64,000 bases of DNA, taken from an uncultured Oligoflexales bacterium. GTDB lineage: Bacteria; Bdellovibrionota_B; Oligoflexia; Oligoflexales; JAPPIL01. How positions within the stretch are numbered: position 1 is the first letter of the stretch; the number at the start of each line of letters is the position of its first letter. Below are positions 36,788 to 46,464 of this stretch, one piece after another. Both the position numbers and the translations under genes were made by a program. The stretch lies in the NCBI GenBank assembly GCA_958296095.1, contig OY282434.1, positions 1,642,001 to 1,706,000 on the forward strand. Direction: 5' to 3'. The notes under the pieces are model-generated. The model worked only from the letters and a program-made list of their open reading frames with translations. It was not told the origin of the DNA and ran no database searches.

Positions 36788-37335
36788 TAACGCGAATATC
36801 GGGTTTCGCTGGAGCTAGCAAGCGGCAAAGAGCCACCCACGTACCGCCGTTGTCTTGGCACAAACCTCCGTTGTCTTGGCACGGCGCAGCGAACGGCCTC
36901 GCCTCGCCGTTCATGGAGCTCTCGGCGGGCAAGAGGTGGTGGCAACCGCCGAGGAGCCTGAGGGCAAGCAAGGGGCTCTGATGCAAACCCAAGCGGAGCT
37001 AGTCCCTTAGCACAAATCTCCGTTGTCTTGGCGAGGCGTAGCCCTACCGAGAAACTCCCCACGAATATGTACAAGCACATGCCTTGTGTAAAAAAATAAT
37101 CTGGTTGCAGTATTGGCAATATCTGCGGTCGTTTTCGCACGGTCTCTCCCTGCCGTTCATGGAGCTCTCGGTGGGCAAGCCTCAACGCAACAGCCGAGAG
37201 GTCTGAGGACAGGCATAGGTTCTGATGGCAAGCTTGAACGCAATCGCGAGGGGTCTGAGAACACGCAGCGAGCTAGAAAGCGAGCGATATAGAAAGCCGC
37301 GTAGCGCGCAGCGAGCGAAGCGAGCGGAGCTAGCA
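36788..37335. repeat. Interspersed repeat array R6
   Basis: Begins with the boundary motif TAACGCGAATATCGGGTTTC at 36788 and ends in GAGC-rich modules just before the hydrolase stop. One core unit runs from about 37044 to about 37178 (CCTACCGAGA to TCTCGGTGGG). Linkers of the CCGAGAGGTCTGAGG type follow. Confidence 0.85.
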
Positions 37336-37341
37336 AGCGGG

Positions 37342-38247
37342 TTAGTTTTTCTCTAACTCGCTGAGCAGTTGCAAAAAGCGCGACTGTAGTTCAGGCTTGT
37401 CGGGGGAAAGCAAAACATGTTCCGCGGTAGTGTCCGTCCAAAAGTCTTTATCTTTTACACTTGCTTGGCTGTGAATGCGCTGACCACAGCTGAACGGCAC
37501 TGTGGGGTCGCGTTCGGCATGCAACACTAGCAGGCGGTGCTGGATGCGCTGCGGATCGGCTGCATAGGCATCGGAAACCAGCAGCCACGCCAATGGCATA
37601 AGTATTATGCCAGGAAAACCAGCACCTGTGACGCGCAGAGCTACGTTGCGGTAGGAAGCAAAAGTCGAATCGAGCACCAGTAAATCGACAGGCAATGTCG
37701 CCTTAAAATCTTCCAACGCCTTCAACACCACTGCTCCGCCGAGCGACTGACCGACGATGACCAGCAGTCCTTGCTCCGCATAGGTACGGTGCAGACGTTC
37801 CGTCTCGCGCAGGGCAGCTAAGGCATCTCGGTATAATCCCGCGGGAGAGGCTTCGGATTCAGAGCGTCCGTAACCGCGATAATCAAACACAAACAGGTTG
37901 TAGCCGTGCTCCACCAGCCACAACAGCATGCCGACGTGATTGCTAATATTACCTGCATTACCATGAAACTGCACGATCGTGCCCCGCGGCGGCACAGCAC
38001 TCTGATAAAAACGCCCGTGCAAACGCACCCCATCTGCCGTGCGAAAAAGCACCTCCTGCGTGCTAATAGCTTGCGCAAGCTGGGGGTGGGTAACCTCAGT
38101 GCGGTCGGGGTAATAAAAATACTGCATCAATGGTGCAGCAAGTTTCTCCCGTAGGGTTTTCCAGACACCGCCGACATAGTCAGTCAACGTTCCTGCCTCC
38201 ACAGCAGTTGCAAACAACACCAGTACTAGCGGTTTCAGACCTGGCAT
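37342..38247 (-). CDS. Alpha/beta hydrolase, exported
   Basis: A 301-residue protein of the YfhR/Bem46 type. It has an N-terminal hydrophobic signal (LKPLVLVLFATAVEA), the oxyanion region VQFHGNAGN, FVFDYRGYGRSE, the nucleophile elbow VIVGQSLGGAVVL (Ser), an acid in LLVLHAERDPTVPF, and a probable catalytic His in TTAEHVLLSPD. It is likely an envelope esterase or amidase; the substrate is unknown. The C-terminus ends 7 bp from repeat array R6. Confidence 0.85.
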   Translation of the reverse strand: MPGLKPLVLVLFATAVEAGTLTDYVGGVWKTLREKLAAPLMQYFYYPDRTEVTHPQLAQAISTQEVLFRTADGVRLHGRFYQSAVPPRGTIVQFHGNAGNISNHVGMLLWLVEHGYNLFVFDYRGYGRSESEASPAGLYRDALAALRETERLHRTYAEQGLLVIVGQSLGGAVVLKALEDFKATLPVDLLVLDSTFASYRNVALRVTGAGFPGIILMPLAWLLVSDAYAADPQRIQHRLLVLHAERDPTVPFSCGQRIHSQASVKDKDFWTDTTAEHVLLSPDKPELQSRFLQLLSELEKN

Positions 38248-38488
38248 CGATCAGCACTCACAGCCCCCTCAGTTACCACTATGGCAGGCACTTGTACCCC
38301 GTTCAGCAACGGCACGTATAGACGAAAATTTACCGAAAGTGAAAAATTCGCGCCGCGGTCATAATTTTTTTACGCCACAAAATTCTTGCCAGCGCTGATT
38401 TTCAGGCCTGGGCGGCAAAAAACTGTGGCAATTGCTTGGCCACTCTGTTGTCCTGTGCGAGACAATTCATTGCACTGACGAGGAAAAT

Positions 38489-39022
38489 ATGCACACTGAA
38501 CTACCGTGCGCGGCCGCGGTCGAGCACGACACATCTGCTTGTGTGGTTGTGGAGGAAAGACGCGTCGATGCTGGCAACACAGCTAGAACTCTGCTTAGAC
38601 TACCTCGCCTATGGAGCAGAGGAGATTGTTTTTACTGCGACGGGAAAGAGCTTGCCTTTAATCGTGCTAGCCGTCGTATCACCTTGCTGAAGGCTTTCCT
38701 GGCCGCACGTAACCATCAACTGACCCGCCCTCAGATTATTACCGTCGTATATGGTGAAAGCCAACTGCATCGGCGTTCGGTGCGTTATGCCGAGTGTTTG
38801 AACATGAACGTATTGCGCACGCTCAGCGATACTCGTCGCCAACTCTACATTGCCTACGCGGCGCTCCATCCAGGCTTCGATTGGCTGTATTTCAACAAGG
38901 GGGAAAAAAAATGGAAGCTGGTGCGTTTACGAGACGATTATGTGTTGGCACATCTCAATGCGCGGATTTTTTATCCACAAGTGCCAGACGATCCGTCAAG
39001 ACGGTATAGCGGCTGGCATTGA
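38489..39022 (+). CDS. Hypothetical protein with winged-helix-like C-terminal region
   Basis: The start at 38489 has GAGGAAA upstream. The C-terminal 90 residues (ITLLKAFLAARNHQLTRPQI, YGESQLHRRSVRYAECLNMN, then WLYFNKGEKKWKLVRL) resemble the OmpR/PhoB-type winged helix with its RSV recognition helix and beta-hairpin wing, but no receiver domain is present. It may be a DNA-binding protein. Its 3' end overlaps the convergent TlpA-like gene by 68 bp, with both frames coding. Confidence 0.55.
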   Translation: MHTELPCAAAVEHDTSACVVVEERRVDAGNTARTLLRLPRLWSRGDCFYCDGKELAFNRASRRITLLKAFLAARNHQLTRPQIITVVYGESQLHRRSVRYAECLNMNVLRTLSDTRRQLYIAYAALHPGFDWLYFNKGEKKWKLVRLRDDYVLAHLNARIFYPQVPDDPSRRYSGWH

Positions 39023-39461
39023 GCGGCTGAGTGAAGTGTTGCACGATACGCCCGTCGGCATCGATGAGAAAAGTTTGCGGCAACCAACGCACCCCGTACT
39101 GCCGCGCCACCGCACCGTCACGATCGATGGCTATGGTTTGCTCCTGCAATTCACCCAAGTCAGCATCGGCATCGAAGGTCAGAATCGAGATCACGGGCAA
39201 CTCAGCATGCTCGCGCTGCAAGGCATGGAGAAATTTTTTTTCTGCACGGCAATTGTGACACCAAGTCGCGAAAAAGTTCAGCAACACGGATTGCCCACGA
39301 TACTGGCGCAGGGTAATTTTTTGCTCAGCATGCAGGGTGGACAAAGCAAAATCGGGCGCGGGACGTGGCCTCGACCAGGAGCTGAGCTGCCAGTAGCACA
39401 CGACAAAGATGGCTAGCATGAGCAGGGAGAAGCAGATCTTTATGCCGCGAGTGCGCATCAT
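38955..39461 (-). CDS. TlpA/DsbE-like membrane-anchored thioredoxin
   Basis: An N-terminal membrane helix (ICFSLLMLAIFVVCYWQL) is followed by a periplasmic thioredoxin fold. The active site is ATWCHNCRAEK (CxxC), with cis-Pro in VRWLPQTFLID. It resembles the TlpA/ResA/DsbE group, which reduces periplasmic disulfides, often in cytochrome c maturation. No cytochrome genes are nearby. The ATG at 39461 or 39458 is preferred over an upstream TTG. It follows rng on the same strand by about 76 bp. Confidence 0.85.
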   Translation of the reverse strand: MMRTRGIKICFSLLMLAIFVVCYWQLSSWSRPRPAPDFALSTLHAEQKITLRQYRGQSVLLNFFATWCHNCRAEKKFLHALQREHAELPVISILTFDADADLGELQEQTIAIDRDGAVARQYGVRWLPQTFLIDADGRIVQHFTQPLNASRYTVLTDRLALVDKKSAH

Positions 39462-39537
39462 CTTAACCACAGTCAACTACCACCAGCACGAGGCTGGCGG
39501 ACTCAAGCCAATAGCGCGTTGCTGCCGCTGAGTGGCT

Positions 39538-41067
39538 TTACCCCTGAACAATTTGATACGGCTCGCGCTCCCAGGCAGGGTCATGCCAGGGGGTGGCAAG
39601 TAGTTCGATGCGGATGCTGAATTTGTTCTGCAGGTGGTCGAGGTGGCCTTTTTCTTCGGTGACGATAAAGCGATAGATGTCTTCTCGGACTCGCAGTTGC
39701 ATGCGGTTGGTCTTAGTACGATGGTAGATGCGTTCCACGTCACGAAAGAGTTCATAAGCCAAAGTCGCCTGGCTCTTTTGGTGGCCACTGCCATCGCATG
39801 CAGGACAGATGGTAGTGAGGGTTTTCTCCAATGATTCCCGCGTGCGTTTTCTGGTCATCTGCACTAGCCCGATGTCGCTGATTTTCAAAATACTGGTGCG
39901 GGCTTTGTCGGGTTTTAGCTGATGCAGTAGTGCCTTGTAAACCTTCTCCCGATCGGCTCTGCTATTCATGTCGATGAAGTCGATGACGATAATGCCACCG
40001 ATGTCACGCAATCTAATCTGAGTGGCGACGGTCTTGACCGCTTCGAGATTGGTTTGCAAGATGGTTTCGCTGGGATTTTTGCGCCCCGTATACTTGCCTG
40101 TGTTAATGTCAAAGGTTGTCAAGGCTTCGGTCTCATCGACCACCACAAAACCACCGGAGGGCAAGTCGACTCGTGCCTGCAATGCCAACTCGATGTCCAG
40201 CTCGATACCATAGATGTCAAACACGGGAATGTCACCGCGGTAGAGTTCTATCTTGGCACTCGAACTGGCATCGATCTTTTTGAAAAAGGCGATCAACTCC
40301 TGATAACCACCCTCGTCATCGATAACAATTCGCTGCACTTCGTCGGTATAAAGATCGCGCGCCACCCGCGTAACGATAGAATAGTCCATATGCAGCAGGT
40401 TAGGGCTTTTGCCGCTGTTCTTGCGTGCCGCGAGTTTTTCCCACAGTTCCGTCAAGTAACGCAGGTCACGTTGCAACTGCTCCCGCCCGACTTTCTCTGC
40501 CGCAGTACGGGCAATGATGCCGAGATTCTTCTCCCTAATACTGCCAACCAGTTCACGTAAACGCCGCCGCTCAGCCTCACTCTCGATCTTGCGAGACACT
40601 CCCGTGCGAGAAGAGGCAGGTAACAGCACCAGATAACGACCAGGCACTGCCACTCCCATAGTCAAACGCGGGCCTTTCGAGCCATACGACTCCTTGATAA
40701 CCTGCACAACAATTTGTTGACCTTCGCGAATTAACTTCTCAATCGGTTGCTTGTTGGCAGGATAAGGCTCATCACCCTCCTCCTCCTCAAAGACAGCCTC
40801 CGCACCCAGGGCATCCTTTGCATAGAGAAAACCTGCCTGCCCCACACCGATGTCAATGAATGCCGACTGCATCCCAGGCAAGACACGGATAACCTTGCCG
40901 AGGTAAACATTGCCGACAATGCCTTGCTTGTTGTGCCGCTCGATGTGAATGTTGATCAGTTCATCCTGCTCAAGCAGAGCGATACGTGTCTCAGAGACAC
41001 TGGCATTGATGATAATTTGCTTTGCGGCCACGCTTACCAGATCCGAAAAAGGGAGCACCACACCCAC
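39538..41067 (-). CDS. rng: Ribonuclease G (RNase E/G family)
   Basis: A 509-residue endoribonuclease. It has the N-terminal S1 domain (GIVGNVYLGKVIRVLPGMQSAFIDIG), the DNase I-like catalytic core with VVDETEALTTFDINTG and GGIIVIDFIDMN (two metal-binding Asp), and the zinc-link CPACDGSG. It lacks the long C-terminal scaffold of RNase E, so it is the G type, acting in 16S rRNA 5' maturation and mRNA decay. Alignment to the family suggests the real start may be the internal GTG near 41031; neither candidate has a strong ribosome binding site. Confidence 0.92.
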   Translation of the reverse strand: MGVVLPFSDLVSVAAKQIIINASVSETRIALLEQDELINIHIERHNKQGIVGNVYLGKVIRVLPGMQSAFIDIGVGQAGFLYAKDALGAEAVFEEEEGDEPYPANKQPIEKLIREGQQIVVQVIKESYGSKGPRLTMGVAVPGRYLVLLPASSRTGVSRKIESEAERRRLRELVGSIREKNLGIIARTAAEKVGREQLQRDLRYLTELWEKLAARKNSGKSPNLLHMDYSIVTRVARDLYTDEVQRIVIDDEGGYQELIAFFKKIDASSSAKIELYRGDIPVFDIYGIELDIELALQARVDLPSGGFVVVDETEALTTFDINTGKYTGRKNPSETILQTNLEAVKTVATQIRLRDIGGIIVIDFIDMNSRADREKVYKALLHQLKPDKARTSILKISDIGLVQMTRKRTRESLEKTLTTICPACDGSGHQKSQATLAYELFRDVERIYHRTKTNRMQLRVREDIYRFIVTEEKGHLDHLQNKFSIRIELLATPWHDPAWEREPYQIVQG

Positions 41068-41221
41068 CCATTACAGCATCTTTGGCACAAAATATATAGA
41101 CATACTTTATCAATACGACCGCGTGCTGTTATGATGGAAGAGGGGGAGGAGCAAGTCCGCGGCAACCAGCCGTGCCCCGCAACCCGAGCGAAGCAAGTTA
41201 AAGCGAATAGAGGTAAGCTGT

Positions 41222-41980
41222 ATGCAAAAGCACACACCCCATCCACGGCGGGTCAATCTCGCCTGGTTCGTCGGCACCGAACAAACGCGATTCCTGCAGG
41301 TGCGCATCTTGCACCTCAAGGTCTTGGCAATGCTGGCTGCCGTGCTAGTGCTGTGGTCTGTAGTGTCGCTATATCTTATCCACAACTTGACGCGGGAGTC
41401 ATCGCAGTTACAGGTTACCCTGCAGAATTCCCTCGCCACCCTGCTCGATTATCAGAGCCGCTACGACAGCATTTACGAGACCGCCTACAGCACCACGCCA
41501 TCGACCCCAGTGGCCGCCGCGCCTGCCACGGTAGCCGCCGCCACCACACCTGCCACGCCGCCGCCGCTGAACGTGCGCAAGCTGTTGCCAGAGCCACAGC
41601 TGGTCAACAGCGATCTCAAGACCTGGCCCTTACGAGTGAAACGCCCGCTGTTCACCGCGACGGGGAAGGAGCTCGTTTTGCAGGTGCAATTGCAGAACAG
41701 TCGCAAGGGCAAGATCGCACGCGGGCAGGTTAAGGCACAGGCAAAACTTACCCACCGAGATGGCACTGAGCAGATGCTAGCGAGCAACAGCGTCGGCAAG
41801 TATCGCATCAAAAATCACAAAACACAGACCTTCAGCTTCGTGCTGCCTCTGGCGAGCGCGGGGCGTATCGAACATATTAGCATCGAGATGCGTAACCGTG
41901 CCAACAAGCGCGCCAAGTGGCTGCTGCCCATCAACCTGCCCTATGCCATCCCCGCGCGTCTCGCCATTAGCAAGAACTGA
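41222..41980 (+). CDS. Membrane-anchored hypothetical protein
   Basis: A 252-residue protein with a short basic cytoplasmic N-terminus, one membrane helix (VLAMLAAVLVLWSVVSLYLI, about 34-53), a predicted coiled-coil stretch, an Ala/Pro/Thr-rich linker (VAAAPATVAAATTPATPPP) and a beta-rich C-terminal domain. The layout is typical of envelope proteins that reach through the periplasm. The family is not recognised. GAGGTAAG precedes the ATG. It is divergent from rng, with 154 bp between. Confidence 0.65.
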   Translation: MQKHTPHPRRVNLAWFVGTEQTRFLQVRILHLKVLAMLAAVLVLWSVVSLYLIHNLTRESSQLQVTLQNSLATLLDYQSRYDSIYETAYSTTPSTPVAAAPATVAAATTPATPPPLNVRKLLPEPQLVNSDLKTWPLRVKRPLFTATGKELVLQVQLQNSRKGKIARGQVKAQAKLTHRDGTEQMLASNSVGKYRIKNHKTQTFSFVLPLASAGRIEHISIEMRNRANKRAKWLLPINLPYAIPARLAISKN

Positions 41981-41981
41981 A

Positions 41982-42518
41982 CCGCTCGCTGCGCTGCGCT
42001 GCGCTGCTCTTTGTAACGCTCGCTTCCTAGCTCGCTCCTTGCCTCGTATCTCCCTGTATTGCGTTGAGGCTTGCCCTCTGATCTCCCTGCTCGTCATCAG
42101 ACCTCTCGGCTATTGCATTCAGGCTTGCTTACCGAGAGCTCCATGAAGGGCGGGGCGAGACCGTACGAAAACCCGACCATAAATACTGCCATATTGCTGT
42201 CAGATTATGCTTTTAGATAAAGCATGTGCCTATACCTGTTGTGGTCGGGTTTCTCGGTAGGTCTGCACCGTGCCAAGATAACGGAGATACGGGCTAAGTA
42301 GTGTCATTGCCTCCTCGCTGCTCGTCCTCAGACCTCTCGCGATTGCATTCAGATTATTTTTTTGCACAAAGTATGTACTTGCACCTAACTCAAGGGAGAG
42401 TTTCTCGGTAGGTCTGCACCGTGCCAAGATAACGGAGATACGGGCTAAGTGATAGCTCCGCTTGGGTTTGCCTCAGAACCTCTTGCTCACCGAGAGCTCC
42501 ATGAAGGGCGCGGCGAGA
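41982..42518. repeat. Interspersed repeat array R7
   Basis: Begins directly after the stop of the preceding gene with GCTCGCTGCGCTGCGCTG modules. It includes a core unit in minus orientation from about 42129 to 42260, whose right arm ends TTTCTCGGTAGG, and a second right arm near 42409. The stretch to the spondin gene stop holds only a short CTCTCG/CGAGAG hairpin. Confidence 0.82.
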
Positions 42519-42571
42519 GCAGAGCAGCTTCCTCCACTCTCGCCGCGAGAGCCGAACGGTTGGTGATATTA

Positions 42572-43237
42572 TTATTTAATCAGCTTAATCTCTATGCGGG
42601 CGGCAACGTTGGCAAAAGTATCTCGCTGCCCGTCCAAATTACCGCTTAAATGTAGACCTTCGTGGGGACGCACAAAGCCCTCGCCACCGTCTGTGCCTAC
42701 GTTGTGATTGCCACACGGCGGAGCAGGGATGTGTGCACAGTTTTCGGTGTTGTGCTCAACGCCAGCATCGTAGACTTGTGCAAGCCCTTTTCGACCGCCA
42801 CTAATAGTCGCGGCGATAAAGGCATCGTTGGTGCGTGCTAGCATACTGAGCACGGAGAAAGTGGGTCGCCCGCGGCGAGGCACATCGATAACGTAAGTAT
42901 GCTTTTCGCCGGGCATAATTACCCCATTGCCGACTTTGGTGGCAAGCACGTCGCGGCTGTTATCAAGCTCAGCCCTGAGTGTCGCGGTAATACCATCCTG
43001 AGCGAGGTCGGCCAGTCCATCTGATGCCTGCCCGCCCAACTGATAAACTTTGAGACTATACTTATGGGCAACAATGAGGGGTGGCGTAAGTGGCTGACCC
43101 TTGGTGAGATTTAGCACCGTTACCTGATAGGTTCTCTTGACGTCGCCGCCACCGCGCCGTCCACCGCCACCACCATAAGCTTGGGCCACACTCGCACCCA
43201 ACAGTGCATAGACACTTAACAAAAGAAACTTTCCCAT
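42572..43237 (-). CDS. Exported spondin-domain protein
   Basis: The start at 43237 has GGAGG upstream. It has a signal peptide (MGKFLLLSVYALLGASVAQA), a Gly-rich stretch, then a spondin N-type domain: TYQVTVLNLTKGQPLTPPLIVAH, LADLAQDGITATL, FSVLSMLARTNDAFIA. Two cysteines (NCAHIPAPPCG) may form a disulfide. Bacterial spondin-domain proteins are secreted and of unknown function; the name comes from animal matrix proteins. It stands alone between repeat arrays R7 and R8. Confidence 0.82.
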   Translation of the reverse strand: MGKFLLLSVYALLGASVAQAYGGGGGRRGGGDVKRTYQVTVLNLTKGQPLTPPLIVAHKYSLKVYQLGGQASDGLADLAQDGITATLRAELDNSRDVLATKVGNGVIMPGEKHTYVIDVPRRGRPTFSVLSMLARTNDAFIAATISGGRKGLAQVYDAGVEHNTENCAHIPAPPCGNHNVGTDGGEGFVRPHEGLHLSGNLDGQRDTFANVAARIEIKLIK

Positions 43238-43359
43238 GACATCCTCCAAAAAAATTAAATTAACGTATAACCTGCAATTATCCTCGCACAGAGGTACGAA
43301 AGGATAAATAGCACGAACTTAAACGCTGCGTTCGATTTCGTCGAATATGGACAAGTTCC

Positions 43360-44292
43360 GTGCTACGCTGCGCTACGCTGCTTTTTGTATCGCTCGCTTC
43401 CTAGCTCGCTTCGCTCGCTACGCTGCTTTTTGTATCGCTCGCTTGCTAGCTCGCTCCTTGCCTCGTATCTCCCTGTATTGCGTTGAGGCTTGCCCTCAGG
43501 CCTGCTTGCGCTCAGACCTCTCGGCGGTTGCCACCACCTCTTGCCTACCGAGAGCTCCATGAAGGGCGCGGCGAGGCCGTACGAAAACTCGACCACAAAT
43601 ACTGCCAATACTGCAACCATGTTATCTTTTTGCATCAGGCATGTGCCTATTATCCGTTCGGAGGGAGAGTTTCTCGGTAGGGCTGCGCCTCGCCAAGACA
43701 ACGGAGGTACGGGCTAAGGAAGGTCTTTGCTACGCGGCTCTTTGCTTGTTCTCAAACCTCTCGGCGGTTGCCCCCACCTCTTGCCCACCGAGAGCTCCAT
43801 GAACGGCGGGGCGAGGCCGTACGAAAACTCGACCACAAATACTGCCAATACTGCAACCAGATTATTTTTTGCACAAGGCATGTGCCTATACCTGTTGTGG
43901 TCGGGTTTCTCGGTAGGGCTGCGCCGCGCCCAGCTGCGCTACGGCTTTCCTGTATCGCTCGCTTCCTAGCTCGCTGCTCGTCCTCAGACCTCTCGCGATT
44001 GCATTCAGATTATTTTTTCGCACAGGGCATGTACTTGCACCTATCTCAGGGGAGAGTTTCTCGGCAGGTCTGCGCTCTGCCAAGACAACGGAGACTTGTG
44101 CCAAGACAACAGTGGCACGTGCCAAGACAACGGAGATTTGTGCTAAGGGACTAGCTCCGCTTGGGTTTGCCACGAAGACCCCTGCTTGCCCTCAGACCTC
44201 TCGGCTATTGCGTTGAGGCTTGCCGACCGAGGGCTTTATGAACGGCACGGCGGTACGCGGCTTTTTGTAACGCTCGCTGGCTAGCGCAGCTC
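43360..44292. repeat. Interspersed repeat array R8
   Basis: A long array between the spondin gene and the G11-tract gene. It contains a clean core unit in minus orientation at 43544-43681 (138 bp, CCTACCGAGA to TCTCGGTAGG), a second from about 43785 to 43917, a further right arm near 44060, several GAGC-rich modules and linker copies. Near 44085-44140 the short sequence GCCAAGACAACGGAGA occurs three times in a row. Confidence 0.87.
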
Positions 44293-44294
44293 CG

Positions 44295-45647
44295 TTAGTC
44301 AGCGAGTTGCAAGGCCCTAGTGCTGACGACGAAGTCAAACGTGTCGGCTAATGCTTGCAAGATGAATTGCACGTCCTTCACTCTGCGTGTGTCGCTAAAA
44401 TCATCGTTTTCTATAAAAATCTGATTCCAGTGCTTGCTCACCTGTCGATCAGCATAACCCCAGACAGACTTGTCGATAGCAAGCATGAGGGCGGCCCCCA
44501 ACCCCGCTCCAGCCGCACCTCCTATCCTGGCATCCCTTTTGCCCGGCGGCAAGATTTTTGCTGCTTCCACGTATTTCCGCAAGGATTCTGCTTCTTCTGC
44601 AACTAAGGCCTCTTTGCGTCGAGTGATTGCTGTATCTAGATCTTTGATATGAATTTCAAATCCGTTTTCGTCAAGATCATGCTTAATTTCCATAGTTCTC
44701 TTACTAGTGATTTCATGGAATCGCGCTAGGCCGTCCTGCCATAGTTTGCCTGTCTCCCCTATGTCCTTGGTGATACGGACATATTCTTCACGCGTCAACT
44801 GTTCTGTGCGGGGTGCGGTAAGATCCGAAAAACGCTTGGCTAAATCCTTAAACTTGTCCACGAATGAGCTCCCATCATCCATTGTATCTAAAGACTTGAT
44901 TTCATTGTCTAGCTCAGTCAAACGCGTCGCCCGCGCGTCTGGTGACAAGCCGCGCAGTTCGTTAGCTAGTTTTTTGGCATCCCCCAAGCCCTTCAGTTCA
45001 GCCGCAGTGGTTAAGGTCTTGCTAGCCTTGGTAATATCACCCAGACGAACTGCTATAGTATCTGGGAACCATTTTGCAAGTTTAAGATATGATTCTACTT
45101 GCATAATCCAGCCCTGATTGTAGTACATGAAACCATCATCACCGAGTCCCTTCTTGATAAGATCGCCAGTGAAATCGCCGGGAAGAGCCTTGCTACCAAT
45201 ACGAACTTCTTCGTTAAGCGCAGGACCCATCTTTTTCATGTGTCGCCATCCTCCAGCAACAAACCCTACCAACGCCACGGGGATGACGGCAAGGGTGAGT
45301 ATGGTTGCTTGCTTGGCATAGCCTTTGTATTTAGTGCCAAAGCTTCTTTTGAATTGGTTGGGCAGAAAGGCGACCTCCGCGCCATCCCGGTTGCGCAGTG
45401 CTACACGACAACGACTGTCGTCGGCAAGCATACTCGGAGGGTATGTCTCCGCTTTTTTACAGAGCAACATGCGATAGGCGAGCTTGCCTTTATCGTTTTG
45501 AATTGGCACAACCCCTAAAGTCAGACGTGCATCGCTGACGGCATGAATGTCACTGACAGCTTGCCTTGCCAGCGGCTTACAGGCGACGAAGTTCGCCCCC
45601 CCCCCCAGAATAATCATGGCAAAAACTGCACTGCAAATCCTACTCAC
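44295..45647 (-). CDS. Exported coiled-coil protein with G11 tract in its signal peptide
   Basis: A 450-residue protein starting at GTG 45647 after GGAGG. The signal peptide ends in a possible lipobox (ANFVAC). A second hydrophobic segment (ILTLAVIPVALVGFVAGG) lies near 115-132. The rest is charged and predicted helical, with a Gly-rich helix (GGAAGAGLGAALML) near the end. The family is not recognised. Codons 14-17 contain a run of eleven G (45596-45606): the present length keeps the frame open, while loss or gain of one G leads to early stops. The gene may therefore be phase-variable. Its 3' end touches repeat array R8. Confidence 0.65.
   Translation of the reverse strand: MSRICSAVFAMIILGGGANFVACKPLARQAVSDIHAVSDARLTLGVVPIQNDKGKLAYRMLLCKKAETYPPSMLADDSRCRVALRNRDGAEVAFLPNQFKRSFGTKYKGYAKQATILTLAVIPVALVGFVAGGWRHMKKMGPALNEEVRIGSKALPGDFTGDLIKKGLGDDGFMYYNQGWIMQVESYLKLAKWFPDTIAVRLGDITKASKTLTTAAELKGLGDAKKLANELRGLSPDARATRLTELDNEIKSLDTMDDGSSFVDKFKDLAKRFSDLTAPRTEQLTREEYVRITKDIGETGKLWQDGLARFHEITSKRTMEIKHDLDENGFEIHIKDLDTAITRRKEALVAEEAESLRKYVEAAKILPPGKRDARIGGAAGAGLGAALMLAIDKSVWGYADRQVSKHWNQIFIENDDFSDTRRVKDVQFILQALADTFDFVVSTRALQLAD
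45596..45606 (-). repeat. Homopolymer tract G11 (coding strand)
   Basis: Eleven C on the plus strand, that is G11 in the coding strand, inside the signal-peptide codons of the gene at 44295-45647. It is the longest G/C homopolymer I saw in the window. Confidence 0.9.
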
Positions 45648-45748
45648 GACTCACCTCCACGCGACAAGTTAAACAAACAGCACGCCTGTCTCTCGGAGTT
45701 TGTCACAAAAACTTTATAGGAAAAGTTCGCCGCGGAAAAACTAACCCA

Positions 45749-46210
45749 CTACAGCAGAGCTAACAAATTTGCCAAGGGTGCGGACACACCCTGCACTGCA
45801 CCGCGCCGGGCACATTCAAGATCGCTATCCTTATCGCCGACGAAATAACTCCTGGCGGCATCGATTTGAAAATCACGTATCGCCTGCAACAACAACTGCG
45901 GCGCAGGCTTACGGCAAGCACAAGCATCGGCCGCGACATGCGGGCAGTAGTAAAAAGCATCAAGTTGCACCCCCGCAGGCGCGAGCAACGCTTGTAAGAC
46001 ACGGTGCACGGCGAAGACATCGCTATGCCCATAATAACCACGCCCAATACCTGATTGATTGGTAATAACGATTAACAGATAGCCACGCCGTTTTAATACC
46101 TTCAGCTGTGCCGCCACGCCATCGAGCAACACCACCTCAGCACGATGATAGACATAGCCGCGATCGGCAATTAGCACGCCATCACGATCGAGAAAGATTG
46201 CGGCATTCAC
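45749..46210 (-). CDS. gmhB: D-glycero-beta-D-manno-heptose 1,7-bisphosphate 7-phosphatase
   Basis: A HAD-family phosphatase of 153 residues. The nucleophile motif is FLDRDGVLI, motif II is ITNQSGIGRG, the zinc loop is CPHVAADACACRKP, and motif IV is FVGDKDSDLECA. It acts in the synthesis of ADP-heptose for lipopolysaccharide. The GTG start overlaps the stop of the preceding small gene (GTGA). Other heptose genes are not in the window. It is slightly shorter than many relatives (about 180-190 residues). Confidence 0.9.
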   Translation of the reverse strand: MNAAIFLDRDGVLIADRGYVYHRAEVVLLDGVAAQLKVLKRRGYLLIVITNQSGIGRGYYGHSDVFAVHRVLQALLAPAGVQLDAFYYCPHVAADACACRKPAPQLLLQAIRDFQIDAARSYFVGDKDSDLECARRGAVQGVSAPLANLLALL

Positions 46211-46461
46211 GCCGTCTTGTTCTCGTCATGCACCGCTTGGTAGATACGTGTCCATAAGCCACTCTCCTTACGCAGCCAGGCAGAGAAAAGCTTGCGGGCG
46301 GGGCGGTTTACCAAGGCCTCAGTCCGAAAATAAGCAGCAAACGCACTCGTGTCTTTAAGTTTACGCAACTCCTCGACATGCTTGGCCAGCACGTACAGTT
46401 CGGACGGCTCGGCCCGCAGCACGAGGTTTTGTTCGTAAAAATAGATCTTGACCTTGAACAC
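46207..46461 (-). CDS. Small hypothetical protein in the ahcY-hppA-gmhB operon
   Basis: An 84-residue charged protein without signal or membrane segment (FKVKIYFYEQNLVLRAE, then a helical part AKHVEELRKLKDTSAFAAYF). GTG start, 3 bp after the hppA stop, and a 4-bp overlap with gmhB. The tight spacing supports a real gene. The family is not recognised. Confidence 0.65.
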   Translation of the reverse strand: MFKVKIYFYEQNLVLRAEPSELYVLAKHVEELRKLKDTSAFAAYFRTEALVNRPARKLFSAWLRKESGLWTRIYQAVHDENKTA

Positions 46462-46464
46462 CGT

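Noticed and set aside
40747-41733. A 328-residue plus-strand frame overlapping rng and the next gene
   Set aside because: It is antisense to the RNase G catalytic core and out of frame with the well-supported gene at 41222.
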